64,000 nucleotides of DNA from Polynucleobacter sp. IMCC 30228 (GTDB lineage: Bacteria > Pseudomonadota > Gammaproteobacteria > Burkholderiales > Burkholderiaceae). The notes under the pieces were generated by a model, which made no database searches, was not told the DNA's origin, and was given only the letters and a program-made list of their open reading frames with translations. Where the stretch lies: assembly GCF_021395205.1 (NCBI RefSeq), contig NZ_JAJVCS010000001.1, positions 62,001 to 126,000 of the forward strand, written 5' to 3'. This document shows positions 30,506 through 40,497 of this stretch, piece after piece. Made by a program: the position numbers and the translations under genes. Each line of letters starts with the position of its first letter. The stretch's first letter is position 1.

Positions 30506-32525
30506 TAATCTTAGGTATTCCGTCAGTTGCTGTGCTTACCGTTGCTACATCGACCAAAGCCTCAATTTCTTTCACCCGCGTACTCGCAGTGAGCTGTAAT
30601 AAATCGACTGCCGTAACCTCAATCATGGCACGGGTCAGACGCCCGTGGGAAGCCAGCTCAGGAATGGGTAAGTGCAGGGGAATGAATTCAGCCCTTGCCA
30701 TCCCTTCTTTTAAATGCCGCACTGTAATTGCAGTTGGCAGATTATTTTGTAGCAACCAACGTAAGCACCAATATTTTTCAAGCCGATCTTGATATTCTCC
30801 GTAGACCTGATAACAAGCCTCAAAGTCGGCTGCGATACCCATTAAATCGGCATCGCGTGGCGGAAAGGGGGCCACCATTTTTGCCATTACTCCATGACGA
30901 ATAATGGCGAGTAATTGCCATTGATTGACTAAATCGGTATAGCGTCGCAAGGGAGAAGTACACCAAGCGTAATACTCCAGACCCAAGCCCTCATGCGGCG
31001 CAGGGGTAGTTTGCATGCGAGTGCGCAAGGGTCCCCAACCTTTTTGCGTTCTAAATAATCCCGGCAGACCCTGTTCAGCAAGCAGACGCCCCCAAGTGCT
31101 ATTACAGTAAATCATCCACTCAGCGACGACGGTATCTAATACCGAGCCCCGCTGGCGAGGAATAATTTCAATCTGCTCTGCTCCTACAGCGCCTGTAATC
31201 TCAAACAGAAAATCGCGCGCTAAGGCGCCTGGCTCAGCAGGCCCCAGTGGCTCGGCCCTGAGACCATTGGCCACACGTTGAGCCTGTCGCTGGGCGTGGA
31301 ATATTTTTGCGGTTCGCCATAAGACCCCTAATTCCATTTGAAAGGGGGCAGCTAAGGTCCTTTCTTTACCCGCATGTTCTTCAAGCATTTCAGCACTTAC
31401 GAGTTTCTCAAGATCTTCCAAACGTAAGTTTGCTGCGATTGACACTAATTCAATGACAGAGCGCGGACTAGCAGCGGTTAATTCTCCTTCTGCATCGACT
31501 TCCACATATAAGGAAACAGCTGGTCGAGAAAAGCCAGCATCGAGCGAAAACTGCTGAATGAAGTCGGGAGGCAACATGGTAATTTTGTCGCCAGGAAAAT
31601 AGACTGTCGACATGCGAGTTCGGGCAATTTGATCGAAAGCGTCATCTCGGTGAATTGCTAAAGCAGGGGCTGCAATATGAATGCCAATCCGAAACCCCCC
31701 GCCGGAAATGGCGCTCACTGAAAAGGCATCATCAATTTCAGTTGTACTGGCATCATCAATCGAAAAGGCCTGGACTGGGGCCTCTGGTAAATTCGCTAGC
31801 GCTTCTTGTAGGGCATGCGGAGCAATACTCAGGCCGCTAGCGTGAGTAACTCCGTGGGGGAAATGCTGTTGTAAAAAAAGCCCTTGGTGATAATGCAAAG
31901 GGGACTCAAGCGCACCACAGCGCATAAATAATTGTGCGGGAGTTTCGCCAACAGTGGCACAAGCTGCTAACACCGCCTTATATGCCAAGCTATTTTTGTC
32001 TGGCGTAAAAAGTAAGTTATTAATTTGGTTGCGTAAGCCCGACGGAAAAATTCCTGCGACCAATTCATCTGCCCAACAAGCTTGTTGCGCTAATTCTGTC
32101 TTTTTACGTTCAATTGCCGCTAAACCTGCTTGTAATTGCTCGAGTGGCGCACGCAGAAAACGACCCCGACCCTTACGCCGAAAATAAATCGGCGCGCCCT
32201 GCAAGGCAATGGCTAAAGCGATTTTTTGCGCCACAGTAACTGCATTGCCAAAATACTCAATTGCTAAATCAGTAAAGATAAATTCTTCAGCAGGGGCACA
32301 ATCCCAGAGTAGCTGCAAATCGATTTCCTGTGCCACGACAGCGGCGGCGTCGATGGCAATTTGGGCACTAGGTTGTTCAAACCGTAACCAAACTTCTTTT
32401 GCCTTCAGTTTTAGTTGTTTGCCAGAAAGGCTGGCCACTAACCATGACTCGCTATCGCCTGAACCACTAGAAGATATAACTGTTGCAGCACGAATTTCGC
32501 CGCTTTCTTCATATACCAGTTGCAT
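30483..32525 (-). CDS. RNB-domain exoribonuclease (RNase II/R family)
   Basis: 680 aa. The RNB catalytic motif FSIDDASTTEIDDAFSV near residue 252 carries the Asp cluster for hydrolysis. RMSTVYFPGDKITMLP, the YYAWCTSPLRRYTDLVNQ run and a degenerate C-terminal S1-like region follow. The N-terminus does not show standard cold-shock domains. This divergent RNB type is common in Burkholderiales; exact substrate unknown. It starts 2 bp after the SDR gene. Confidence 0.88.
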   Translation of the reverse strand: MQLVYEESGEIRAATVISSSGSGDSESWLVASLSGKQLKLKAKEVWLRFEQPSAQIAIDAAAVVAQEIDLQLLWDCAPAEEFIFTDLAIEYFGNAVTVAQKIALAIALQGAPIYFRRKGRGRFLRAPLEQLQAGLAAIERKKTELAQQACWADELVAGIFPSGLRNQINNLLFTPDKNSLAYKAVLAACATVGETPAQLFMRCGALESPLHYHQGLFLQQHFPHGVTHASGLSIAPHALQEALANLPEAPVQAFSIDDASTTEIDDAFSVSAISGGGFRIGIHIAAPALAIHRDDAFDQIARTRMSTVYFPGDKITMLPPDFIQQFSLDAGFSRPAVSLYVEVDAEGELTAASPRSVIELVSIAANLRLEDLEKLVSAEMLEEHAGKERTLAAPFQMELGVLWRTAKIFHAQRQAQRVANGLRAEPLGPAEPGALARDFLFEITGAVGAEQIEIIPRQRGSVLDTVVAEWMIYCNSTWGRLLAEQGLPGLFRTQKGWGPLRTRMQTTPAPHEGLGLEYYAWCTSPLRRYTDLVNQWQLLAIIRHGVMAKMVAPFPPRDADLMGIAADFEACYQVYGEYQDRLEKYWCLRWLLQNNLPTAITVRHLKEGMARAEFIPLHLPIPELASHGRLTRAMIEVTAVDLLQLTASTRVKEIEALVDVATVSTATDGIPKINDETANP

Positions 32526-32527
32526 AC

Positions 32528-33262
32528 TTAAAGTGAAATTCCGCCGCTCGCTTCGAGCGCAATACCATTAACGTAACTCGCCTCATCGCTGGCTAAAAAT
32601 AAATAGATATTGGCCATTTCTGCTGGTGTACCTAAGCGCCCTAACCAGCATCGCCTTTCAATATCAGCCAAGATAGCGGTTGGCATGGCCTTGACCATTT
32701 CGGTAGCAATAAAACCCGGGCAAACCGCATTGACTCGAATGCCTTTAGGTCCTAATTCACGCGCCCACGTTTTAGTAAACCCAATCACCCCAAATTTCGA
32801 AGCGGAATAATTGGTTTGACCAAAATTACCATACAAACCAACTACACTGGAAGCATTCACGATAGCGCCTTTACCAGCCTCTAGCATATAAGGCGCAACT
32901 AATTGGGTGCAGTTAAATACCCCTTTTAAGTTCACATCGATGACTGCATCGAATTGGGCTTCGGTCATTTTGATCAGCCGCGCATCTTGGGTAATGCCAG
33001 CGTTATTAATTAAAATATCAATGCGCCCATGGCGCTGCATAATCATCTCAATTGCTGCTTGAATAGAAGTGCGATCAGTCACATTAATGGCATAAGCTTC
33101 GGCGCCTGCCAAACTAGCGGCAGCCTTTTGCACTGCTTCTAGATTCACATCAGCCAACATCACTTTGGCTCCCTCTGCAGCAAAGCGTTTTGCGGTTGCC
33201 AAACCAATCCCTTTTGCTCCGCCAGTAATGATGGCTACTTTATCGTGCAAACGTTGCTGCAT
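32528..33262 (-). CDS. Short-chain dehydrogenase/reductase, FabG-like 3-oxoacyl-ACP reductase
   Basis: 244 aa classical SDR. NAD(P) loop TGGAKGIG near residues 13-20, NNAGI at 86-90, catalytic Ser near 138, and Tyr152/Lys156 in NYSASKFG. The nearest named family is FabG/beta-ketoacyl reductase, but SDR specificity cannot be read from these motifs and acetoacetyl-CoA reductase is an alternative. There is no acpP/fabF cluster beside it. It heads the RNB-tonB-aroE-mtgA chain. Confidence 0.85.
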   Translation of the reverse strand: MQQRLHDKVAIITGGAKGIGLATAKRFAAEGAKVMLADVNLEAVQKAAASLAGAEAYAINVTDRTSIQAAIEMIMQRHGRIDILINNAGITQDARLIKMTEAQFDAVIDVNLKGVFNCTQLVAPYMLEAGKGAIVNASSVVGLYGNFGQTNYSASKFGVIGFTKTWARELGPKGIRVNAVCPGFIATEMVKAMPTAILADIERRCWLGRLGTPAEMANIYLFLASDEASYVNGIALEASGGISL

Positions 33263-33320
33263 ATGACCTATCCTTTTGGTTATTTCAATCGAGACTCAGA
33301 ATAGCTCAACTCAACATAAA

Positions 33321-34718
33321 TTAAGCAAGGCACTCTAAAATTTTCTGGTGTATCCCACCAAACCCGCCATTACTCATCACTAAAATATGGTCGCCTGATT
33401 TGGCTTCCGCTACAACTGCTGAAATTAGTTGCTCTAGGCCACTAAAAACCAGGGCTTTGGGTGCGAGTGATGGTAGGTTGAGTGGTGCCAATGCGCCTTC
33501 TAAATCCCAGCTGAGGGCCCCTTTACCTGCTGTGGCCTCATACGCAAAAACATGGTCTGCCAAATTTAGGCTCGCGGGTAGTTGGGCTTTCATTACCCCT
33601 AATTTCATGGTATTGGAACGGGGTTCTAGTACTGCCAAAATACGTGCCCCACCCACTCGGCGACGTAAGCCATCTAGTGTAGTTGCAATGGCAGTGGGGT
33701 GATGGGCAAAATCATCGTATACCGTGATGTGGTTTTTTATGCCGATGACTTCTAAACGGCGTTTAACATTTCGAAATGTTCCCAATGCCTTTGCCGCTTC
33801 ACTTGGCTTAATGCCAATATGATGGGCGGCTGCGATTGCAGCTAGGGCATTCAGTTGATTATGTGTGCCCATTACACCTGAATCTTTTTCCCACACTAGC
33901 TCGGCAACTGGCTGCCCTTGATGAAGCACCGTAAAGGCATCAGCAGCTTGTGGCAACAATGACCAGCTAGCATTTTTGTCGCGACCAAACCCCTCTACTG
34001 CCGACCACGCGCCGCGTTGCAAAACCCGTTCTAATGCTGGCTCGCCGGCATTCACAACTATTAATCCATTGCCCGGTACTGTTCTCACTAAGTGGTGAAA
34101 CTGGGTTTCAATCGCCGCTAAGTCGCTAAAAATATCAGCGTGATCAAATTCCAAATTATTGAGCAAGGCGGTACGCGGACGGTAATGCACAAATTTACTG
34201 CGCTTATCAAAAAACGCCGTATCGTATTCGTCGGCCTCAATAACAAAGTATTGGCCCGCCCCAAGGCGCGCCGACACAGAAAAATTCAGGGGCACGCCAC
34301 CAATTAAATAACCTGGTTCAAGACCGTGGCATTCGAGTATCCAGGCGAGCATGGCCGCCGTGGTCGTTTTACCGTGAGTGCCTGCTACGGCCAAGACATG
34401 TTGCCCAGCTAGCACTTGTTCGCCCAACCATTGGGGCCCAGAGGTATAAGGTAACCCTAGGTTCATGATGGACTCCATCAACGGGTTACCACGGGAAACC
34501 ACATTACCAATGACAAATAAATCGGGCCTTGCTTCAAGCTGCAATAATTGATCGGGGGAGTATCCTTCAATGAGTTTGATACCTTGGGCCTCTAGCTGTG
34601 TACTCATTGGCGGGTAGACATTGGCGTCACATCCAGTGACCTGGTGTCCGCACTGTCGAGCAATTGCAGCAATGCCGCCCATGAAAGTACCGCAAATGCC
34701 CAAGATATGAATATGCAT
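33321..34718 (-). CDS. mpl: UDP-N-acetylmuramate:L-alanyl-gamma-D-glutamyl-meso-diaminopimelate ligase
   Basis: 465 aa Mur ligase that recycles murein tripeptide. It begins HIHILGICGTFMGGIAAIAR, has the ATP loop AGTHGKTTTAAMLAWILE near residue 113, EADEYDTAFFDKRSKFVHY, and YDDFAHHPTAIATTL. These features separate Mpl from MurC. Divergent from the tlpA-like gene over 28 bp. It joins the AmpD fusion gene in a peptidoglycan recycling theme. Confidence 0.96.
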   Translation of the reverse strand: MHIHILGICGTFMGGIAAIARQCGHQVTGCDANVYPPMSTQLEAQGIKLIEGYSPDQLLQLEARPDLFVIGNVVSRGNPLMESIMNLGLPYTSGPQWLGEQVLAGQHVLAVAGTHGKTTTAAMLAWILECHGLEPGYLIGGVPLNFSVSARLGAGQYFVIEADEYDTAFFDKRSKFVHYRPRTALLNNLEFDHADIFSDLAAIETQFHHLVRTVPGNGLIVVNAGEPALERVLQRGAWSAVEGFGRDKNASWSLLPQAADAFTVLHQGQPVAELVWEKDSGVMGTHNQLNALAAIAAAHHIGIKPSEAAKALGTFRNVKRRLEVIGIKNHITVYDDFAHHPTAIATTLDGLRRRVGGARILAVLEPRSNTMKLGVMKAQLPASLNLADHVFAYEATAGKGALSWDLEGALAPLNLPSLAPKALVFSGLEQLISAVVAEAKSGDHILVMSNGGFGGIHQKILECLA

Positions 34719-34746
34719 TACTGAATTTTAGCTAAGGAGTGTTGGT

Positions 34747-35286
34747 GTGAGTCAAAGAATGAACCGAAAACAATGGCTAAGTGTGGCCCTGATTGCCATT
34801 ATTGCCCTTTTCGCCGGCATTGGAATTTCTCACTGGTTGGCTAAAAACCGCTTAAGCGGTGACCCGAGTGCGCAACAATTTTTCCAGCAGGAGTGGGTCA
34901 AACCAGACGGACAAATATTAAACCCCGCGATTTGGCAAAGCCGTTTAGTACTCGTGAATTTTTGGGCCTCTTGGTGTCCACCCTGTGTAGCCGAAATGCC
35001 GGCCTTAGACCAACTGAGTAAGGATCTAGCGTCAAAGCCGGTGATTTTTATTGGCGTTGGCATTGACTCACCAAGTAATATCCGCGAATTTTTACTGAAA
35101 ACCCCTGTTTCCTACCCCATTGTGATTGGCGGCCTAGAGGGCAGTCAAATGGGCAAGACTTTAGGCAATAGCCAGGGAGCACTACCTTTTACTGTGATTA
35201 TCGATGCAAAAGGACAGATCATCTACCGAAAATTAGGCAAGATAGATGCAGATGAGCTAAAAAATGTCATTTTAAAGGCTATTTAA
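34747..35286 (+). CDS. TlpA/ResA-like membrane-anchored thioredoxin
   Basis: 179 aa from a GTG with AAGGAG about 8 bases upstream. One N-terminal membrane helix (residues ~11-31) puts the domain in the periplasm. The redox motif is NFWASWCPPCVAEMPAL, with CPPC near residues 78-81. Later strands (FTVIIDAKGQIIYRKLG) fit TlpA. Likely reduces periplasmic disulphides, perhaps in cytochrome c maturation. Confidence 0.9.
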   Translation: MSQRMNRKQWLSVALIAIIALFAGIGISHWLAKNRLSGDPSAQQFFQQEWVKPDGQILNPAIWQSRLVLVNFWASWCPPCVAEMPALDQLSKDLASKPVIFIGVGIDSPSNIREFLLKTPVSYPIVIGGLEGSQMGKTLGNSQGALPFTVIIDAKGQIIYRKLGKIDADELKNVILKAI

Positions 35287-35476
35287 CAAAAGTTAGCTGA
35301 ACTTAGCCATTTTTAATCTACTCTTTTACCCCCAGAGCTGAGGTATCCTGATTCGTTTTTACGGGTTTTTATTTGCGGCTTTACTATTTTTAAGCCCTCA
35401 AGCGGGTATACTTTGACGATGGTAAAAATAGCTTTCCCGCCTTTTTATCTTTAACTGTACTTAAAAGTTGTTATTT
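35287..35476. other. 190-bp spacer upstream of aroQ
   Basis: The spacer is T-rich. A TATACT hexamer at about 35408-35413, some 65 bp before the aroQ ATG, could be a -10 element for the aroQ-accB-accC run, but the -35 match (about 17 bp upstream) is poor. No gene or stable hairpin recognised. Confidence 0.3.
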
Positions 35477-35935
35477 ATGTCGAAAAAACCATTAATTCTC
35501 GTTATTCAGGGCCCTAATCTCAATTTGCTGGGTACCCGTGAGCCTGGTATTTATGGTTCGAAAACCTTAGCTGAGATTCATGCTGAACTGAATTTAATCG
35601 CTCAGAAGGCTGGCATTGAGCTGCAAACCTATCAAAGCAACCATGAAGGTGAGCTAATCGATTGCATTCAAAAAGCCAAACAAGATGGCGTCGACTTTAT
35701 TTTGATTAATCCAGGCGGTTTCACCCATACCAGTGTTGCTTTGCGGGATGCCTTGGCTGGTGTGGCGATCCCCTTTATTGAAGTTCATTTGTCCAATATT
35801 CATCAACGTGAAGCCTTCCGCAAACATTCTTATTTATCGGATCTTGCAATCGGCGTTATCTGTGGTCTTGGCCCCCTTGGCTATGAATTAGCCCTCAAGG
35901 CAGCCCAGCAGCAGCTGCAGGCACCTGCGCAATAA
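35477..35935 (+). CDS. aroQ: Type II 3-dehydroquinate dehydratase
   Basis: 152 aa from the ATG at 35477; a TTG three codons upstream is not needed. Motifs: [18 protein letters not shown] with the catalytic Tyr, [32 protein letters not shown] and [19 protein letters not shown]. Dehydrates 3-dehydroquinate in the shikimate pathway. Followed by accB-accC, the common aroQ-accB-accC order. Confidence 0.97.
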   Translation: MSKKPLILVIQGPNLNLLGTREPGIYGSKTLAEIHAELNLIAQKAGIELQTYQSNHEGELIDCIQKAKQDGVDFILINPGGFTHTSVALRDALAGVAIPFIEVHLSNIHQREAFRKHSYLSDLAIGVICGLGPLGYELALKAAQQQLQAPAQ

Positions 35936-36007
35936 GTTGGCTAAATCATTGCAAGCCCTTCATGTCGTTCAATCTCCCTACAGCTTCATTCAGTAAGCAG
36001 AAAGTAA

Positions 36008-36505
36008 ATGGCTATGGACCTAAGAAAACTCAAGACCTTAATTGATTTGGTTGCCGACTCAGGCATTTCCGAGCTCGAAGTAAATGAAGGCGAAGACCGA
36101 GTGCGAATTGTGAATACCCGAGATGCGCAGGCATCTGGCGCGCACAATCTTAGCCATGCCCCAAGCAACTTAAATTTTCCTGCGCCCACAGTGAGTCCGA
36201 ATACGCTAGCGAGCTCGACTGCAGAAACAAATCAGGGCAAAACGCCCGAAGAAGATCAGCCTGCGGCCGAAGGCGTCATTGCCCGCTCGCCCATGGTGGG
36301 CACTTTTTACCGCGCACCGAATCCAGAATCGCCTAATTTTGTCCAAGTCGGTGATATTGTTACCGTTGGCCAAACCCTCTGCATTATTGAGGCTATGAAG
36401 TTGTTAAATGAGATTGAAGCCGAGACTGCTGGTGTCATCAAGCAAATTTTGTGCGAAAACGGCCAAGGGGTTGAATACGACCAACCCCTCTTTGTGATTG
36501 TCTAA
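36008..36505 (+). CDS. accB: Biotin carboxyl carrier protein of acetyl-CoA carboxylase
   Basis: 165 aa. N-terminal [19 protein letters not shown], a Pro/Ala-rich linker (residues ~45-90), and the biotinyl domain with the target lysine in [13 protein letters not shown] (Lys131). A second Met two codons in is an equal start candidate. Carries biotin-CO2 between AccC and AccAD. 20 bp before accC. Confidence 0.97.
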   Translation: MAMDLRKLKTLIDLVADSGISELEVNEGEDRVRIVNTRDAQASGAHNLSHAPSNLNFPAPTVSPNTLASSTAETNQGKTPEEDQPAAEGVIARSPMVGTFYRAPNPESPNFVQVGDIVTVGQTLCIIEAMKLLNEIEAETAGVIKQILCENGQGVEYDQPLFVIV

Positions 36506-36525
36506 TTTACTTTTCCGAAACGCAT

Positions 36526-37890
36526 ATGTTTGACAAAATCCTGATTGCTAATCGAGGCGAAATTGCGCTTCGCATTCAGCGCGCCTGTCGCGAGCTGGGC
36601 ATTAAAACCGTAGTGGTTTACTCGGTTGCAGATAAAGAAGCCAAGTACGTTAAGTTGGCTGATGAAGCTGTATGTATTGGGCCAGCGCCATCCCCCTTAA
36701 GTTATCTAAATATGCCCGCTATTATTTCTGCGGCTGAAGTAACTGATGCTGAAGCCATTCATCCAGGCTATGGCTTTCTTTCTGAAAATGCCGACTTCGC
36801 CGAGCGGGTTGAAAAATCAGGTTTTGCGTTTATTGGCCCTCGGCCTGAAACGATTCGCCTAATGGGCGATAAAGTCTCGGCTAAGCGGGCCATGATTAAA
36901 GCAGGTGTTCCTTGTGTGCCAGGTTCAGAAGGGGCATTACCAGATAACCCAAAAGAAATTATTGCTGCGGCTAAGCGCGTTGGCTATCCCGTCATTATTA
37001 AAGCTGCTGGCGGAGGTGGTGGTCGAGGCATGCGCGTAGTACACACCGAGGCCGCCCTCATTAATGCCGTTAATATGACCCGCGAAGAAGCAGGACGGGC
37101 TTTTGGTAATCCCGAAGTCTATCTCGAAAAATTTCTCGAGAAGCCACGTCATATTGAAATTCAGGTTTTATCCGATACCCATGGTAATGCGGTCTGGTTA
37201 GGTGAGCGCGATTGTTCAATGCAGCGGCGCCACCAAAAAATCCTCGAAGAAGCCCCAGCTCCTGGAATTGATCGACGATTGATTGCAAAAATTGGTGAAC
37301 GCTGTGCCGAGGCCTGCAAAAAAATGGCTTACCGTGGTGCGGGAACCTTTGAATTTTTATATGAAAACGGTGAATTCTTTTTTATTGAAATGAATACCCG
37401 TGTGCAAGTCGAACATCCTGTCACCGAAATGATTACGGGCATTGATATTGTGCAAGAACAAATCCGCATTGCCGCAGGCCTCAAATTAGCCTTTCGCCAA
37501 AAAGATATTGTCTTCCAAGGTCACGCCATTGAATGTCGTTTGAACGCCGAAGATCCCTTTAAATTTACGCCCAGCCCAGGGCGGATTTTATCGTGGCATA
37601 TGCCAGGGGGCCCTGGTATTCGGGTTGATTCGCATGCCTATAGCGGTTATATGGTGCCCCCAAATTATGACTCCATGATTGGTAAGTTAATTTCTTACGG
37701 CAAAACCCGTGAGCAGGCTATTCGACGCATGCGCATTGCCTTATCAGAAATGGTCATTGATGGCATTCAAACGAATGTCCCCCTCCACCGCGAGCTTATG
37801 CTAGATCCTAATTTTGTTGAGGGCGGAACGAGTATTCATTATTTAGAACATCGCCTTGAGGAACAGGCGGCCAGCCGCGGCAAAAGCTAA
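36526..37890 (+). CDS. accC: Acetyl-CoA carboxylase biotin carboxylase subunit
   Basis: 454 aa ATP-grasp enzyme that carboxylates biotin on Acc[17 protein letters not shown] start, [12 protein letters not shown], the Gly-rich ATP loop [32 protein letters not shown] and [14 protein letters not shown] are all present. Full length. The prmA fusion gene starts two bases after the stop. Confidence 0.97.
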   Translation: MFDKILIANRGEIALRIQRACRELGIKTVVVYSVADKEAKYVKLADEAVCIGPAPSPLSYLNMPAIISAAEVTDAEAIHPGYGFLSENADFAERVEKSGFAFIGPRPETIRLMGDKVSAKRAMIKAGVPCVPGSEGALPDNPKEIIAAAKRVGYPVIIKAAGGGGGRGMRVVHTEAALINAVNMTREEAGRAFGNPEVYLEKFLEKPRHIEIQVLSDTHGNAVWLGERDCSMQRRHQKILEEAPAPGIDRRLIAKIGERCAEACKKMAYRGAGTFEFLYENGEFFFIEMNTRVQVEHPVTEMITGIDIVQEQIRIAAGLKLAFRQKDIVFQGHAIECRLNAEDPFKFTPSPGRILSWHMPGGPGIRVDSHAYSGYMVPPNYDSMIGKLISYGKTREQAIRRMRIALSEMVIDGIQTNVPLHRELMLDPNFVEGGTSIHYLEHRLEEQAASRGKS

Positions 37891-37892
37891 TC

Positions 37893-39419
37893 GTGTCTTA
37901 TCGTGAACTCATTTTCATGGTGGCTGCTGAAGTTGCTGAACCCCTTGGGGATGCTTTACTTGAATTAGGCGCGCTCTCAGTTACGGTTGAAGATGCAAGC
38001 GCAGGAGGTTACGATGAAAGCCCACTTTATGGCGAGCCTGGGCTAGCTCCAGATCTTCAGGCATGGGAACGGTCTACGGTTACTGCGCTCTTCCCACCTT
38101 CGCTGGCAGACGCTAATGAAGAGCTAAGGGCCATTTTAAGTGCTTTAACTGCGGCAGATTTTAAGTTAGCGCCGCCGCTGGTAAAAATGGTAGCAGAGCA
38201 AGATTGGGTTCGCCTCACCCAAAGTCAATTTGAACCCATTCAAATTGGCCAGCGTATTTGGATCGTACCTTCTTGGCATGACACTCCGGTTGATACCAGC
38301 GCAATTTGTTTAGCCCTCGATCCTGGACTTGCTTTCGGCACGGGTAGCCACCCCACCACACGACTCTGTTTGCAATGGCTAGAAAGTCAATTTAATTTAC
38401 ATGGCCGTAGTCTCTTAGATTACGGTTGTGGCTCTGGCATTTTGGCCATTGCTGCAAAAAAATTGGGTTGCAATCCGGTGCTGGGAATTGATATTGATCC
38501 GCAAGCCATTATTGCTGCCACCAGTAATGCTGAAATAAACCAAGTAGCAATCGATTTTGTTTTGCCCGATGGTGAAATCACCCATGCGCTAGCATCAACG
38601 CAGTTTGATATTGTGATGGCGAATATTTTAGCTAACCCATTGCAGCTGTTAGCCCCCCTGCTAATCAGTCGTTTACGTCCAGGTGGACACCTTATTCTTT
38701 CTGGTATCTTGGCGCGTCAGGCTACTGAAATCGCGACGGCCTATAGCCAGTGGCTACCTCTCACAGTAGTGGGAGACAGTGAAGGTTGGGTTTGTTTGCA
38801 TGGTATCTTGCCACTGAATTTGGCTGCTACGGGGCCTCGTCCAGCAACTCGTACACCTAAAAAATCTTGGCTTCTCTATGTTTTACTCAGTAGTTTGTTG
38901 GTGTTGCTTTTGCTCATCGGCGGCAGTCATTTATTTAGGGCGCCCTTGTTACGCTCACTTGCACCACAAGTGGATGAAAAAATAAATCCCTTGAATCTTG
39001 CCGCTTTTACTTCGGTATTAAAAGTAAATACGATTCTGTGCAAATATCTCAGTTGCAAGGAAGCACCGATTAAGGCGTTTGAGGCGTGGAAGATAGATTC
39101 GGCTAGCTTGGGCATGGAAAATAAAAATAACGCCTCTAAAGACGCTGAGATCCCCTCTATTTTGTCTTTTGAATTACAAAATCGTTTGGCTTTGCCTGTT
39201 GCATGGCCAAATATTGAGCTAACTTTAATTGATATCTCCGAAAACACCCTAAGTCGAATTGAGTTTTTGCCGGCAACGTGGCTATCAGCTCAATTTCAAG
39301 CTGACCATCCTGATTTTCAGCACACCGGTGCAGCAGCTGGCCTAAAAGTGAGCTGTGCTATGCCACTAAAATTACCAGCTCAAGCCGCAGGCTATCGCTT
39401 GCGAATTGTGTATCCTTAA
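37893..39419 (+). CDS. prmA: Ribosomal protein L11 methyltransferase fused to a membrane-anchored DUF3426 domain
   Basis: 508 aa single frame from a GTG two bases after accC. Residues 1-~306 are a complete PrmA: FGTGSHPTTRLCLQWLE at 148-164, the SAM loop LLDYGCGSGILAIAAKKLG at 174-192, and MANILANPLQLLAP. PrmA alone is ~300 aa and ends near WVCLHGI. Here the frame runs on through a basic linker (RPATRTPKK) into a 23-residue membrane helix (325-347) and a domain resembling DUF3426 of Burkholderiales (ILCKYLSCKE, VAWPNIELTL). In relatives this domain follows prmA as a separate gene with an N-terminal zinc ribbon, which is absent here. It predicts a membrane-tethered PrmA unless it is processed. 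Confidence 0.88.
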   Translation: MSYRELIFMVAAEVAEPLGDALLELGALSVTVEDASAGGYDESPLYGEPGLAPDLQAWERSTVTALFPPSLADANEELRAILSALTAADFKLAPPLVKMVAEQDWVRLTQSQFEPIQIGQRIWIVPSWHDTPVDTSAICLALDPGLAFGTGSHPTTRLCLQWLESQFNLHGRSLLDYGCGSGILAIAAKKLGCNPVLGIDIDPQAIIAATSNAEINQVAIDFVLPDGEITHALASTQFDIVMANILANPLQLLAPLLISRLRPGGHLILSGILARQATEIATAYSQWLPLTVVGDSEGWVCLHGILPLNLAATGPRPATRTPKKSWLLYVLLSSLLVLLLLIGGSHLFRAPLLRSLAPQVDEKINPLNLAAFTSVLKVNTILCKYLSCKEAPIKAFEAWKIDSASLGMENKNNASKDAEIPSILSFELQNRLALPVAWPNIELTLIDISENTLSRIEFLPATWLSAQFQADHPDFQHTGAAAGLKVSCAMPLKLPAQAAGYRLRIVYP

Positions 39420-39451
39420 TTTTTGCAGCTACTTTATTTAGAAAGTACAAC

Positions 39452-40411
39452 ATGGCTAGTTTGATTTGCGGCTCGGTGGCCTATGACACCATCATGAACT
39501 TTGAAGGTCGCTTTCAGGAACAAATTCTCCCAGAGCAAATTCATATTTTGAATGTCGCTTTTTTAGTGCCGAAGATGCGGCGCGAATTTGGGGGTTGTGC
39601 GGGCAATATTGCCTATAACTTAAAACTGTTAAATGGTGAACCGATCATCATGGCTGCCGTAGGTAGTGATGCTAAGCCTTACCTCGAACGCTTCAGTCGA
39701 CTACAAATTGATACCACCCATATTCGCCAAATCCCAGAGTCGTTTACTGCCCAAGCGATGATCACCACCGATCTTGCCAACAACCAAATTACTGCCTTTC
39801 ATCCTGGGGCAATGAATGCTTCGCATCTCAATTCGGTGGCGCAAGTCTTAGATGAATGTCGGCGCACAAATAAATCTTTGCCCACTTTAGGCATTGTTGC
39901 TCCTGATGGACGTCAAGGTATGTGGGAGCATTGCCATCAATTAGCGGAGGCGCACATACCTTTTATTTTTGATCCTGGCCAAGGTTTGCCCATGTTTAAT
40001 GGGAAAGAGTTACTAGAGCTCACAGCCCTAGCCAGTTATTTAGCGGTGAATGACTATGAAGCCGAGATGCTGGCGCAACGCACGGGGATGTCTTTAAAGC
40101 AACTAGCCGAACGGGTACAAGCATTAATTGTGACTAAAGGCGCTGCTGGTGCCACCATTTTTACTGCCAGCCGGCAATTAGAAATCCCAGTGGTCAAGGC
40201 CACAGAGCTAATCGATCCAACAGGTTGTGGTGATGCTTTTCGAGCCGGCTTGCTATATGGTCTAAATCAAGGCATGGATTGGGAAACGACTGGTAAATTG
40301 GCCAGCCTGATGGGTTCAATCAAAATTGCCCATCAAGGCCCACAAAACCATCAACCAAGGGCTCCTGAAATTGCCGACTTATTTGCTAAGGCCTTTGGCT
40401 ATCGTTATTAA
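39452..40411 (+). CDS. PfkB-family carbohydrate/nucleoside kinase
   Basis: 319 aa ribokinase-fold enzyme. N-terminal SLICGSVAYDTIMNFEG, the substrate-binding GGCAGNIAYNLKLLNGEP, ILVTKGAAGAT-like strand and the signature PTGCGDAFRAGLLYGL with the catalytic Asp near residue 271. Substrate not determined; some relatives are adenosine or ribokinase-like. It is 32 bp after the prmA fusion. Confidence 0.88.
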   Translation: MASLICGSVAYDTIMNFEGRFQEQILPEQIHILNVAFLVPKMRREFGGCAGNIAYNLKLLNGEPIIMAAVGSDAKPYLERFSRLQIDTTHIRQIPESFTAQAMITTDLANNQITAFHPGAMNASHLNSVAQVLDECRRTNKSLPTLGIVAPDGRQGMWEHCHQLAEAHIPFIFDPGQGLPMFNGKELLELTALASYLAVNDYEAEMLAQRTGMSLKQLAERVQALIVTKGAAGATIFTASRQLEIPVVKATELIDPTGCGDAFRAGLLYGLNQGMDWETTGKLASLMGSIKIAHQGPQNHQPRAPEIADLFAKAFGYRY

Positions 40412-40432
40412 TTCCAAGCGATTAACCCAATA

Positions 40433-40454
40433 AAAAGGGGTCCCGAAGGACCCC
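40433..40454 (-). terminator. Rho-independent terminator with UUCG-type tetraloop (leftward)
   Basis: Perfect 7-bp stem GGGGTCC/GGACCCC (40437-40443 with 40448-40454). Read leftward, the loop is TTCG and the stem is followed by TTTTT, so it terminates transcription on the minus strand. It lies 43 bp after the -1-frame stop of the histone-like gene. On the plus strand no T-run follows, so it is not a good terminator for the kinase gene. Confidence 0.85.
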
Positions 40455-40497
40455 ATCCAAGTAACTATACGTCCATGAGCGTCAGAAAACTTGAAAC

